Shown here piece after piece: positions 55,079 to 63,881 of a stretch of 64,000 nucleotides of DNA. The notes beneath the pieces were generated by a model that was not told where the DNA came from, did no database searches, and saw nothing but the letters and a program-made list of their open reading frames with translations. The DNA is taken from NCBI RefSeq assembly GCF_050529585.1, contig NZ_CP172882.1, positions 1,674,001 to 1,738,000 on the forward strand. Reading direction: 5' to 3'. Every line of letters starts with the position of its first letter. The first letter of the stretch is position 1. Position numbers and translations under genes: made by a program. The DNA comes from Enterococcus_D sp050529585 (lineage in GTDB: Bacteria > Bacillota > Bacilli > Lactobacillales > Enterococcaceae).

Positions 55079-56638
55079 CTACCAGCTGCCGGAAACACCA
55101 CCGCCGCTACTGCCTCCACCACTAAACCCACCAAAGTCATTATTCGAACTTTGGCTATCTGCAATCACTTGTTCTTGATGGGTAACATGATTGTTCATCA
55201 TGACAAAAAACAATGCCCTATTCATCCCCTGAGGATCATATTCTTGACGGGCATGATTCAAAACAGCTGCTTGATCAGACGTATCAAACGCCGAAAGTTT
55301 GCCCGCTAAATCGGGATGCTGTTGATACACTTGCTCTAAATCGACTTTGAACAATGCCTCTGTTTTGACTAGTCCAATGATTTCAGAGATTTCTTGGGGA
55401 ATGGTTTGAACCAAGTCAGGATAAGTGGCTTGTTCCGTCACCAGCTTAGCTAAATAGCGGTTGTTCTCGTTACGTCTTCGAATCTCATCTTTCGCCTGCT
55501 TCGCTATTTCTGCTCGGTAAGCCTCTACCAGCACCAAGTTTTCAGGCATGATTGCTTCCGTTAAGTCATAGTCAACCATTCGTTCCGAGACTTCTCGAAC
55601 TAGTTGTGCTTCATAAGTTTTTAATGTGTCTTGATGTGTGGATATCATTTGCGCAAAATGCTTCAGCGTGATCTTCTTCATCAAAAACAAGCTTGAAAAG
55701 TAGGCACCGATCGCTGGAGTGGTGAATGCGTGTTGAATGACGCGCTGATCTGCTGTCGATAGCCCAGTAATTGTACTCAGTTTTACTGGTACATAAAATG
55801 TTGACAAATATTGGGTGAATGCTTGCTGGCAATCTTCCACCGTCTGGTACTTGTTATAAAACTGATAATTCCTTCTGGTACTTGCCCACTTCGAAAATTC
55901 TTTTTTTCGAAAATGCTGATCCTCTAATAGATGTGCCGGTAAAGGCAGCTGGTCGTCAAATCGTTGTTTGGTTTTGCGATGACGCCAACCAATGATTCCA
56001 ACCAGCCCCACTGAACCCGCAACTACGACCCCGCTGATGATTTTACCAATGTTTAGCCACATCTGCTTAGTGGCCTCTGCTTCTTGATTGCGTCTATCCG
56101 CCAACATCTGGTTGCCCTCTCGATAAATCGTTCCTAATCCAATCGTTTCATCCGCTTCTTTCATTCGCTGATAGACTTCATTCGAAGCCGCTAGGATCGC
56201 TGTGTCATAATCCTCATCCCGTAATGCATCCTTGGCGTCTTCATCTACCAAGTCATCCTCAGATAAATCACTAAACACATAGGTCAACCCATCACCATAA
56301 CCTAGACGAAATTCACGATCATCAATGGCAAAGAGAAAAAGAAGACCGTTATTGTCTTGTGGATTGCCTAAGCCATATTCGTTAAATAAGCTGGTCGTCT
56401 TATCTTCGATCGATTGTCCATCTAAAGAAGTAATGGTGATGACAGCGTATTCCGGTGATCCAGTCAACGATTGAAACCCCTCCTTATTCAATGCATCGAT
56501 TTGATTGATTGCTTCTTTCGAAAGTACCCCTGCATCATCTGACACGAATGTCTGTCCAAATACAATCGATGGCTGAAGCAAGAAGAAGCCCAATAGACCA
56601 ATAAGTACGATTGTCCCTCGCTGAAACATTTTTTTCAT
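55079..56638 (-). CDS. TPM-domain membrane protein with Gly-rich tail
   Basis: A 519-residue membrane protein. It has a signal peptide to about residue 29, an extracellular TPM domain (PF04536) at about 32-165 (A-G-V-L-S-K-E-A-I-N-Q-I, then L-G-Y-G-D-G), one membrane helix near 200-222, and a large cytoplasmic helical part. The C-terminus is Gly/Ser-rich (F-G-G-F-S-G-G-G-S-S-G-G-G). ATG at 56638 follows GGGGGG. TPM proteins have been linked to membrane-protein repair and phosphatase-like activity. Function here is unproven. Confidence 0.85.
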   Translation of the reverse strand: MKKMFQRGTIVLIGLLGFFLLQPSIVFGQTFVSDDAGVLSKEAINQIDALNKEGFQSLTGSPEYAVITITSLDGQSIEDKTTSLFNEYGLGNPQDNNGLLFLFAIDDREFRLGYGDGLTYVFSDLSEDDLVDEDAKDALRDEDYDTAILAASNEVYQRMKEADETIGLGTIYREGNQMLADRRNQEAEATKQMWLNIGKIISGVVVAGSVGLVGIIGWRHRKTKQRFDDQLPLPAHLLEDQHFRKKEFSKWASTRRNYQFYNKYQTVEDCQQAFTQYLSTFYVPVKLSTITGLSTADQRVIQHAFTTPAIGAYFSSLFLMKKITLKHFAQMISTHQDTLKTYEAQLVREVSERMVDYDLTEAIMPENLVLVEAYRAEIAKQAKDEIRRRNENNRYLAKLVTEQATYPDLVQTIPQEISEIIGLVKTEALFKVDLEQVYQQHPDLAGKLSAFDTSDQAAVLNHARQEYDPQGMNRALFFVMMNNHVTHQEQVIADSQSSNNDFGGFSGGGSSGGGVSGSW

Positions 56639-56804
56639 TTTAACCCCCCATTTCGTCGTATTACCTTTCATAGTATTCGATTCCAAGCAACATTTGATCC
56701 GCCTTAAGACCGAAAACAGGTTCTAGAAAAAGGTCCCCTAAATGTCAGATAATCCTCTTTCATTTAGGAGACGGGTAAAAAATTATTTATAAAACAAGTA
56801 GTTC

Positions 56805-58154
56805 TTAGTTTTTAAATGAATGGATCGGTGCAGGTATACGCCCACCCCGATGGATAAAATCAGTAGATTTGGCAGGATTGGTTTTCATGACTGGTGCAGT
56901 TCCCAACAAACCGCCAAATTCGATGCGGTCGCCAATTTGCTTGTCTTTCGCTGGAATGATTCGGACAGCCGTTGTTTTATGGTTGATTACGCCGATTGCA
57001 GCTTCATCCGCAATCATTGCAGCAATCGTTTCAGCTGTGGTATCCCCAGGGATCGCGATCATATCTAATCCAACAGAGCAAATGGCTGTCATGGCTTCAA
57101 GCTTTTCTAGATTCAACAATCCAGCCTCTACAGCTTTGATCATTCCAGCATCTTCTGAAACGGGAATAAATGCACCAGAAAGACCACCGACATGATTACA
57201 TGCCATGACACCCCCTTTTTTGACAGCATCATTCAACAGTGCAAGTGCTGCCGTAGTGCCATGCGTGCCGACAGATTCAAGTCCCATTTCTTCCAAAATC
57301 AAGGCAACACTATCTCCCACAGCAGGTGTTGGCGCCAATGAAAGGTCCACGATCCCAAAAGGAACACCCAAACGTTCAGAGGCTACACGGCCAACCAATT
57401 GACCCATGCGGGTGATTTTAAATGCCGTTTTTTTAACAGTTTCAGCCACGACATCAAAAGATTCGCCTTTCACTTTTTCCAAAGCCCGCTTGACGACACC
57501 TGGACCACTGACCCCAACGTTGATCTCAACATCTGCTTCACCGACACCGTGAAATGCACCTGCCATGAATGGATTATCTTCGACTGCATTGGCAAAAACG
57601 ACCAATTTGGCACATCCCATATCAGAGGCAGCTGCGGTCTTTTTGACAGTTTCACCCATCAAACGAACAGCATCCATATTGATACCAGCTTTGGTAGAAC
57701 CGATATTGACAGATGAACAAACGAAGCTGGTTTCAGCTAAAGCTTGCGGAATCGATTCGATCAATGCCAAATCCGCCCCTTGATAGCCTTTTTCAACTAG
57801 CGCACTATACCCGCCGATAAAATTGACACCAACCGTTTGGGCAGCTTGGTCCAACGTTTTGGCGATTTTTACACAATCTTCTGGCGTTGCTTGACAAGCG
57901 GAAGCCACGATAGCGATTGGCGTGACAGAGATTCGTTTGTTGATGATTGGTATCCCAAACTCACTTTCGATGCCTTCTCCAACTTGAACCAAATTTTTGG
58001 CTTTTGTAGTAATTTTCTGATAAATCTTTTGACAACAGCTTTCAATATCCGCGTCGATACAATCTAATAGTGAGATCCCCATTGTGATTGTCCGAATATC
58101 TAAGTTTTCTTCTTCAACCATGCGAATGGTTTCAAGTATTTGACTAGTCTCCAT
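56805..58154 (-). CDS. PFL/UPF0210 (DUF711) family protein
   Basis: A 449-residue soluble protein of the UPF0210/DUF711 family, with a fold related to pyruvate formate-lyase. It has the opening I-R-M-V-E-E-E-N-L-D-I-R-T-I-T-M-G block and the G-V-S-G-P-G-V-V-K-R-A-L segment. Conserved pairing with a small ACT protein, nine bases upstream, is usual for this family and suggests allosteric control by an amino acid. The reaction is not known. Confidence 0.92.
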   Translation of the reverse strand: METSQILETIRMVEEENLDIRTITMGISLLDCIDADIESCCQKIYQKITTKAKNLVQVGEGIESEFGIPIINKRISVTPIAIVASACQATPEDCVKIAKTLDQAAQTVGVNFIGGYSALVEKGYQGADLALIESIPQALAETSFVCSSVNIGSTKAGINMDAVRLMGETVKKTAAASDMGCAKLVVFANAVEDNPFMAGAFHGVGEADVEINVGVSGPGVVKRALEKVKGESFDVVAETVKKTAFKITRMGQLVGRVASERLGVPFGIVDLSLAPTPAVGDSVALILEEMGLESVGTHGTTAALALLNDAVKKGGVMACNHVGGLSGAFIPVSEDAGMIKAVEAGLLNLEKLEAMTAICSVGLDMIAIPGDTTAETIAAMIADEAAIGVINHKTTAVRIIPAKDKQIGDRIEFGGLLGTAPVMKTNPAKSTDFIHRGGRIPAPIHSFKN

Positions 58155-58163
58155 TTTGGCCTC

Positions 58164-58430
58164 CTAAAGTTTATGCATCGTATCGAAAATCTCTTGATTT
58201 TGAATGCTGATTTTGACACCTAAATCTTGTCCAAGTTGATGAAGTTCTTCTCGGATATAATCAAAATCACTATTTGAATCCAAAGCCAGAAGCATCATCA
58301 TCGTAAAGTAATCTTCCATGATCGTTTGTGATACATCTAAAATATTGATATTTAATGTCGCCAATTTTTGGCTGACCCCTGCGATGATTCCTACTTTATC
58401 TTTGCCAATAACGGTCAATACTGCTTTCAT
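58164..58430 (-). CDS. ACT-domain protein (UPF0237)
   Basis: An 88-residue single ACT domain of the UPF0237 family. The first strand and ligand loop V-T-V-I-G-K-D-K-V-G-I-I-A-G is at residues 4-18, followed by I-L-D-V-S-Q-T-I. ATG at 58430 gives the usual family length and has AAAGGCGG upstream. It lies nine bases before the UPF0210 gene and probably senses an amino acid for it. Confidence 0.92.
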   Translation of the reverse strand: MKAVLTVIGKDKVGIIAGVSQKLATLNINILDVSQTIMEDYFTMMMLLALDSNSDFDYIREELHQLGQDLGVKISIQNQEIFDTMHKL

Positions 58431-58535
58431 TTTACAACCGCCTTTCCATAAATTTTTCTTATTATAGCACAAGAAAACCGCAATTTCGACGATTTATCAG
58501 ACGAAATGACGGTTTTAAGAAGCAAATGTTCGTAT

Positions 58536-59198
58536 CTAAATTCTTTTGATCATGGTCATTGCTTCATCGAATTCATAAATGATCGGTTGAGCATTTGGAA
58601 TATCGATTGAATCCATCGCATCTTCTGGCACCTGTTCTAAATATTTGACCAAAGCACGTAAACTGTTGCCGTGTCCAGTAATCAGTACATTCTTGCCATC
58701 CTTGATCAAAGGAACCACTTCGTCCATCCAAAAAGGAACAACGCGAGCAACCACCATTTCAAGATTTTCACCTTTAGGTACCATACGTTGATCTAAATGG
58801 TCATAGCGACGATCAAAATCATTGTTTTCCACATATAGAGGCGGTTCTGTATAGCCGCGCCGCCAACGCTGTACCTGCTCTTTGCCAAATTGTGCAACCA
58901 TTTCATCTTTATTGACGCCCACCAAGCGGCCATAATGTCGCTCATTCAAGCGCCATGTTTTTGTGACAGGCACCCACAATTGTTCGCTGGCTTCTAAGAC
59001 TGTGTTGCAAGTCGTAAGCGTCCGTTGCAAAAATGAAGCAAAGGCATAATCAAATAGAATACCTCGTTCTTTGATCTCTATTCCTGCTTGCCAAGCCTGT
59101 TGATGCCCTTTTTCTGTCAACGGCACATCTAACCAACCCGTCCAATAGTTGGCAAAATTGGCTTCACTTTCTCCATGGCGAATTAAAACAACTTTCAT
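58536..59198 (-). CDS. gpmA: 2,3-bisphosphoglycerate-dependent phosphoglycerate mutase
   Basis: A 220-residue glycolytic enzyme interconverting 3- and 2-phosphoglycerate. The motif L-I-R-H-G-E-S-E-A-N sets the phospho-His at residue 8, followed by T-G-W-L-D-V-P-L-T. The second His is in I-T-G-H-G-N-S-L-R near 173. Slightly shorter than E. coli GpmA, as in lactic acid bacteria. Enterococci may hold more than one such gene, so this could be a secondary copy. AAAGGAGG precedes the ATG. Confidence 0.92.
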   Translation of the reverse strand: MKVVLIRHGESEANFANYWTGWLDVPLTEKGHQQAWQAGIEIKERGILFDYAFASFLQRTLTTCNTVLEASEQLWVPVTKTWRLNERHYGRLVGVNKDEMVAQFGKEQVQRWRRGYTEPPLYVENNDFDRRYDHLDQRMVPKGENLEMVVARVVPFWMDEVVPLIKDGKNVLITGHGNSLRALVKYLEQVPEDAMDSIDIPNAQPIIYEFDEAMTMIKRI

Positions 59199-59265
59199 CC
59201 AAACGCCTCCTTTTACAACTATTATCGCAAGAAAACAACAATAAGTCTTTTGAAAAGATCATTCA

Positions 59266-59298
59266 CAAAAAAAACTGTACGTCTAAGACGTACAGTTG
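59266..59298 (-). terminator. Terminator of the LysM-3D gene
   Basis: AACTGTACGTCT / AGACGTACAGTT stem followed by eight T on the minus strand. Confidence 0.93.
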
Positions 59299-59309
59299 CT
59301 TACGATAGA

Positions 59310-59945
59310 TTAATCTAAAATAGTTACTTTTACAGTACGGCGACCCCATTGTTCTGCTTGTGTATTGGTTGGGAAATGGACATCAATGATATTTCCTTTG
59401 ATTGCACCACCTGTATCGCTGGCGATTGCTTCCCCATATCCTTCGACATATAATCTAGTTCCTAATGGGATGACTGAAGGATCCACTGCCACTGCCATTG
59501 GGTTTTCTAGTAAATTTTGACCCGTTGCTGTGACAGTACCGCCACCTAAAGTATCTGCTGGATCTGAACTGTATGCGGTCGATTCCATCGTTAGTGTGGT
59601 ACCTGAATAATCGCTTGAATCAGTTGCTTCTGATGTGCTTGCTTCTTCCGTCTTTGTTGCTGTTTCATCGCTTGATGCATTTTCAGTCGTCTTCTTTTCC
59701 GCTTTCGCATCTGTATCGATCACCAATGTTGTACCATCATAGATCATATTTGGGTCATCTAGGTCATTTTCATTCGCAATGGTTGCAACATGATCAATAT
59801 CACCAAAATATTTTAATGACAAACCAGTTAATGTATCATCGGATGTCACTACATGTTTTACCTCATCGGCATTTGCGGTACTGCTCATAGCTGCAAAGCC
59901 TGCAATTGCAGCTGTTGTAAGTAATAAAGATTTGATTGTTTTCAT
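59310..59945 (-). CDS. Secreted LysM and 3D-domain cell-wall protein
   Basis: A 211-residue exported protein. The signal peptide ends at A-N-A near residue 26. A LysM peptidoglycan-binding domain follows (about 29-77). A Thr/Glu/Ser-rich linker leads to a C-terminal 3D domain (about 118-211) with M-E-S-T-A-Y-S and the S-D-T-G-G-A-I-K-G-N-I-I-D-V-H-F Asp motif. It is related to YocH/Rpf-like wall hydrolases, probably a lytic transglycosylase-like enzyme. A WalR-like repeat lies upstream. Confidence 0.92.
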   Translation of the reverse strand: MKTIKSLLLTTAAIAGFAAMSSTANADEVKHVVTSDDTLTGLSLKYFGDIDHVATIANENDLDDPNMIYDGTTLVIDTDAKAEKKTTENASSDETATKTEEASTSEATDSSDYSGTTLTMESTAYSSDPADTLGGGTVTATGQNLLENPMAVAVDPSVIPLGTRLYVEGYGEAIASDTGGAIKGNIIDVHFPTNTQAEQWGRRTVKVTILD

Positions 59946-60021
59946 ATGTTTTGTTCCCTCGCTCTATGTAAGTTTCGTCGTAACGACTTGATAAATCATA
60001 ACAACTCTTTCAAAGTCTTGG

Positions 60022-60038
60022 GTAACAATCATGTAACT
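60022..60038 (-). promoter_or_regulatory. WalR-like direct repeat
   Basis: On the minus strand AGTTAC-ATGAT-TGTTAC matches TGTWAH-N5-TGTWAH at all but one base. It lies about 80 bases upstream of the LysM-3D gene and 20-30 bases above a TATGAT-like -10. WalR controls many wall hydrolases. Confidence 0.4.
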
Positions 60039-60039
60039 A

Positions 60040-60323
60040 AATATTTCACTTCGGTATAATTCATTAAATAACCACTGAAATCAGAACAAAATTCATTATA
60101 AACCCCATTCTAACAACGATCAACAACGTTCAAGATACGCTTATTTTGTAACAAAACGCACAAACATTTCATAGAATAGATGAGAAAATACTAAAAGAAA
60201 GGAAATGTAATCGTTTCTAAAAAATCAATATTACATTCATGTAATAATATTTCACTCACATTAAAAGGATGAATAAATGAAAATAGTCCTGAAAATTTTA
60301 TTTCTTTTTTTCAGCGAAGCTTA
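60040..60323. other. Long AT-rich divergent intergenic region
   Basis: About 280 bases with no supported gene. It contains ATTACAT-TC-ATGTAAT, an inverted repeat near 60229-60244, and two other TGTAA(C/T) hexamers (near 60148 and 60205). These may be extra regulator sites. Confidence 0.4.
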
Positions 60324-60351
60324 TTGACTTCACGCGTGTTTGTGCTAAGAT
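60324..60351 (+). promoter_or_regulatory. Promoter of the amino-acid ABC operon
   Basis: TTGACT (60324-60329), 16 bp, TAAGAT (60346-60351). Confidence 0.65.
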
Positions 60352-60368
60352 ATATTTTATCACTTGTA

Positions 60369-60400
60369 TGTATTTTTATACATTTAATACTCATTAAATG
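60369..60400 (+). promoter_or_regulatory. Two overlapping palindromes after the promoter
   Basis: TGTAT-TTTT-ATACA (60369-60382) and CATTTAAT-ACTC-ATTAAATG (60381-60400) lie directly downstream of the -10. Position and the ARG-box-like first repeat suggest a repressor site controlling the amino-acid transporter. Confidence 0.5.
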
Positions 60401-60436
60401 CATTTTTAATACCAAAAACACAAAAGGAGCAATCAA

Positions 60437-61912
60437 ATGAAAAAGTTGAACAGAGTTTTTATTTTACTCGGGTTGTTGGTGACCCTCTTGCCATTTTTAT
60501 TTGTGCAACAAGTAAAAGCGGCAGAAACAGATCCTGTCTATGAAAAAATCAAAACCAATGGACAGTTAGTGGTCGGATTATCCGCCGACTATGCCCCCTA
60601 TGAATTTCATGCCACGATCGATGGCAAAGATGAAATCGTGGGTTTTGATATTTCAATTGCGCAAAAAATCGCTGATGATTTAGGGGTAGAATTAAAAATC
60701 GAAGAATTGGGCTTTGATGCCTTACTCGGTGCTTTGAAAACGGGCAAAATCGATGCCGTGATCTCCGGGATGGCCGCAACAGATGAGCGGAAGAAAGAAG
60801 TCGATTTTTCTAAAACGTATATGGAAGTCCAGCAAAAAGTGATCGTCAGAGCAGAAGATGCTGCTGCATTCCAATCCACTGCTGATTTCGAGGGTGTTGA
60901 TGTTGGTGCCCAAAAGCAAACGACACAAGAAGAATTGGCAAAAACTGAATTAACAGGTGCCAAGGTCACTTCTTTGCAAAAAGTGCCGGATTTGATCACC
61001 AATCTAACCTCAGGCAAAATTGATGCCATCGTAATGGAAGGACCTGTCGCCGATGCGTATGTGATGTCCAATGATCAACTAGCGATTGCAGACAATGTGC
61101 GTTTTGAAAACGGCACGAAAGAAACCGCAATAGCGATCTCTAAAGAAGCACCCGTCCTATTGGAAAAAGTCAATGCCTCGATTGATACGATCATTAACAA
61201 CGATTTGTTGTCCCAGTATCAAGCTGAAGCCAATGCACTGATGTTTGGCAATGAAGACACCGTGGAACAAGGATTCTTTGCTAAGTACTTACCATTCTAT
61301 ATCTCGGGAACCGGCTACACGATATTCCTTGCCTTTGTGGGTGTTTTATTCGGTTCTATCGGCGGGTGCTTGCTAGCATTTATGAAACTTTCTAAAACAA
61401 AGGTATTGAAAATCATCGCTGCAGTTTATATCGAATATGTGCGTGGTACGCCTTTGCTCGTACAAATTTTTATCGTATACTTCGGTACAGGTGTCTTGGG
61501 TCTTGATTTGTCAAAATTGACTGCAGGTTGTATCGCTTTGGCCTTAAACAGTGCCGCTTATGTGGCAGAAATCATTCGTGCTGGGATCAATGCAGTCAAC
61601 AAAGGCCAGCTGGAGGCTGCTCGATCATTAGGGATGAATCACATTCAAGCAATGCGTTTTATTATCTTCCCTCAAGCAATCAAAAATATTTTGCCGGCAT
61701 TAGGCAATGAGTTTGTGACAGTTATCAAAGAATCATCCGTCGTGTCAGTGATTGGTGTCTCTGAATTGATCTTCCAAACAGGCGTGGTCCAGGGTGCCAG
61801 CTTCAAGCCATTCTTGCCTTATGTTATCGTATCATTGATTTACTTTGTATTGACCTTCGCCCTATCACGCTTATTGGGTGTTGCCGAAAGGAGAATGAAA
61901 ACTAGTGATTAA
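60437..61912 (+). CDS. Amino-acid ABC transporter, fused binding protein and permease
   Basis: A 491-residue fusion. A signal sequence (about 1-28) is followed by a substrate-binding domain of the polar amino acid class (about 35-265; V-G-L-S-A-D-Y-A-P-Y-E-F, G-F-D-I-S-I-A-Q-K-I-A) and a HisM-type permease domain (about 280-487; E-Y-V-R-G-T-P-L-L-V-Q and the coupling loop E-A-A-R-S-L-G-M). GlnPH/ArtPQ-like fusions are typical of lactic acid bacteria. The ATPase gene overlaps its 3' end. Substrate may be Arg, Gln or another polar amino acid; the sequence does not decide. Confidence 0.93.
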   Translation: MKKLNRVFILLGLLVTLLPFLFVQQVKAAETDPVYEKIKTNGQLVVGLSADYAPYEFHATIDGKDEIVGFDISIAQKIADDLGVELKIEELGFDALLGALKTGKIDAVISGMAATDERKKEVDFSKTYMEVQQKVIVRAEDAAAFQSTADFEGVDVGAQKQTTQEELAKTELTGAKVTSLQKVPDLITNLTSGKIDAIVMEGPVADAYVMSNDQLAIADNVRFENGTKETAIAISKEAPVLLEKVNASIDTIINNDLLSQYQAEANALMFGNEDTVEQGFFAKYLPFYISGTGYTIFLAFVGVLFGSIGGCLLAFMKLSKTKVLKIIAAVYIEYVRGTPLLVQIFIVYFGTGVLGLDLSKLTAGCIALALNSAAYVAEIIRAGINAVNKGQLEAARSLGMNHIQAMRFIIFPQAIKNILPALGNEFVTVIKESSVVSVIGVSELIFQTGVVQGASFKPFLPYVIVSLIYFVLTFALSRLLGVAERRMKTSD

Positions 61913-62627
61913 AGTCGAAAAACTCGTGAAAAAATATGGTGATAATACTGTTTTAAATCAAATCGATTTAGCGGTGACGCCAGGTGAAGTGGTAGTGATC
62001 ATCGGCCCTTCCGGCAGCGGAAAAAGTACATTTTTGCGCTGCTTGAATTTACTCGAACAGCCTACAGCGGGTAAAATCACTTTTGAAGGCAATGATTTAC
62101 TGGCAAAAAGTGTCAATATTGATCAAATTCGCCAAAAAATGGGCATGGTTTTCCAAAGCTTTAATCTATTCCCTCATAAAACAGTCTTAGAGAATCTAAC
62201 CCTCAGTCCTATCAAAGTCAAAAAAATGGCGCCAACTGCTGCGGAAAAAACTGCGCAAGATTTGCTTGATCAGGTAGGATTGGCAGATAAAGCCGCCAGC
62301 TATCCAGCCAGTTTGTCTGGTGGCCAGCAGCAACGTGTGGCTATCGCTCGTGCCTTGGCAATGGATCCTGATGTAATGCTGTTTGACGAACCCACTTCAG
62401 CATTAGACCCCGAAATGGTCGGCGAAGTGTTGGCCGTCATGCAGACATTGGCTGAAAAAGGCATGACGATGGTCGTAGTGACCCATGAAATGGGCTTTGC
62501 TAAAGAAGTGGCCGATCGCGTGATTTTTATGGCTGATGGGATCATTCAAGAACAAGGAACCCCAGAAGAAATTTTTGATCACCCGCAAAATAGCCGTACC
62601 CAAGATTTTTTAAGCAAAGTATTATAG
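61905..62627 (+). CDS. Amino-acid ABC transporter ATP-binding protein
   Basis: A 240-residue ABC ATPase of the GlnQ/ArtM class. Walker A G-P-S-G-S-G-K-S-T is at 34-42, the Q-loop in V-F-Q-S-F-N-L-F-P near 80, signature L-S-G-G-Q-Q-Q-R-V near 135, and Walker B L-F-D-E-P-T-S near 157. It starts with GTG inside the end of the permease gene (GGAG upstream), so expression is coupled. Confidence 0.95.
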   Translation: MIKVEKLVKKYGDNTVLNQIDLAVTPGEVVVIIGPSGSGKSTFLRCLNLLEQPTAGKITFEGNDLLAKSVNIDQIRQKMGMVFQSFNLFPHKTVLENLTLSPIKVKKMAPTAAEKTAQDLLDQVGLADKAASYPASLSGGQQQRVAIARALAMDPDVMLFDEPTSALDPEMVGEVLAVMQTLAEKGMTMVVVTHEMGFAKEVADRVIFMADGIIQEQGTPEEIFDHPQNSRTQDFLSKVL

Positions 62628-62647
62628 AAACTGGAGATGACAATATA

Positions 62648-63811
62648 ATGGAACGTCCTTTGATCGCAGAAAGATTTCAAGCGCCTGCTGAAAATTTACT
62701 AATGGAAATCGCTACTTTGGCGAAAAAAACACCTGATTTGATTGATTTATCGATTGGTGATCCTGATTTGATCACTGACGAAACGATCTTTAACGCCGCT
62801 TTTGAGGATGTCAGAGCAGGTCATACAAAATATACAGCGTCCGACGGCAGTGCTGATTTTATTCAAACCGTCATTGATTTTTATCAAAAGCACTATGGTT
62901 TAACTTTCTTCCCTTCCCAAGTCCGAGGCACTGTTGGGGCTTTACATGGTATGTATTTGGCATTATCGGCGATATTGAACCCTGGTGATGAAGTGATCAT
63001 TCATGAGCCTTACTTCTCCCCATATAAACAACAAGTCGAGCTTGCGGGCGGCGTACCAGTCTTCATCCCGACATTTGAAAAAGACGATTTTCAAATCGAC
63101 GTAGCGGTTTTGGCCGCAGCGATCACAGATAAAACCAGAGCCATCATTATCAATTCACCAAATAATCCAACTGGCGCAGTCTTCTCTCCTGAAACGTTCA
63201 AAAAAATAGCGGAAGTAGCCATCAAGCACGATTTACTGATTCTTTCTGATGAAGTGTATGAAGCGTTTTGCTTCGATGAAACCTTTGTTCCAATGGCAAC
63301 ATTTGCCCCTGAGCATACGATTACTTTCAGTAGTTTTTCAAAAGCCTTTGCCATGACAGGTTGGCGGATCGGCTATATGATCGCACCAGAATCGATCAAC
63401 CTCACAGCCAAATTGATCAATGAAGCAATTGCTTATTCAGCACCGACACCTTCGCAACGTGCTGGTATCTATGCCCTTAACCACTACGATGAATTGGTTC
63501 CGCAAGTTGTAGCAGTCTTCAAAGAACGCTTAAGCTATATTGAAGAACGTGTAAGGTCAATTCCCTTCCTCACGCTATCTCCTGTCAAAGGCAGTATGTA
63601 TGCCTTTATCAATATTTCAGGGAGCGGATTAAGTTCTGTCGCATTTGTAGAAAAATTGCTGCAAGAAACTAGCGTGTTGATGATCCCAGGGAAAGCTTTT
63701 GGTGAAACAACTGGTGAGGATTACGTACGTCTTGCGGCAACACAGTCAATGGATATATTAAAGGAAGCCTTTGACCGAATCGAAGCATGCACATTTGCTG
63801 GATGTAGCTGA
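62648..63811 (+). CDS. Class I/II PLP-dependent aminotransferase
   Basis: A 387-residue fold-type I aminotransferase. The PLP Lys lies in S-S-F-S-K-A-F-A-M-T-G-W-R-I-G-Y near residue 235, with N-S-P-N-N-P-T-G near 170 and a carboxylate-binding Arg near the C-terminus (Y-V-R-L-A). Its start is 20 bases after the ABC ATPase and it shares the transcript, so it may metabolise the imported amino acid. Homologues include aspartate, PatA-type N-acetyl-diaminopimelate and aromatic enzymes; the exact substrate is open. Confidence 0.88.
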   Translation: MERPLIAERFQAPAENLLMEIATLAKKTPDLIDLSIGDPDLITDETIFNAAFEDVRAGHTKYTASDGSADFIQTVIDFYQKHYGLTFFPSQVRGTVGALHGMYLALSAILNPGDEVIIHEPYFSPYKQQVELAGGVPVFIPTFEKDDFQIDVAVLAAAITDKTRAIIINSPNNPTGAVFSPETFKKIAEVAIKHDLLILSDEVYEAFCFDETFVPMATFAPEHTITFSSFSKAFAMTGWRIGYMIAPESINLTAKLINEAIAYSAPTPSQRAGIYALNHYDELVPQVVAVFKERLSYIEERVRSIPFLTLSPVKGSMYAFINISGSGLSSVAFVEKLLQETSVLMIPGKAFGETTGEDYVRLAATQSMDILKEAFDRIEACTFAGCS

Positions 63812-63827
63812 TGACCCAATCATGATG

Positions 63828-63881
63828 AATAAAAAACAAGTACGCAATCACGCCATCTGGCGATCAGCCGTACTTGTTTTT
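63828..63881 (+). terminator. Terminator of the amino-acid operon
   Basis: AAAAACAAGTACG / CGTACTTGTTTTT arms around a 25-base loop, followed by a T-run. Confidence 0.88.
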
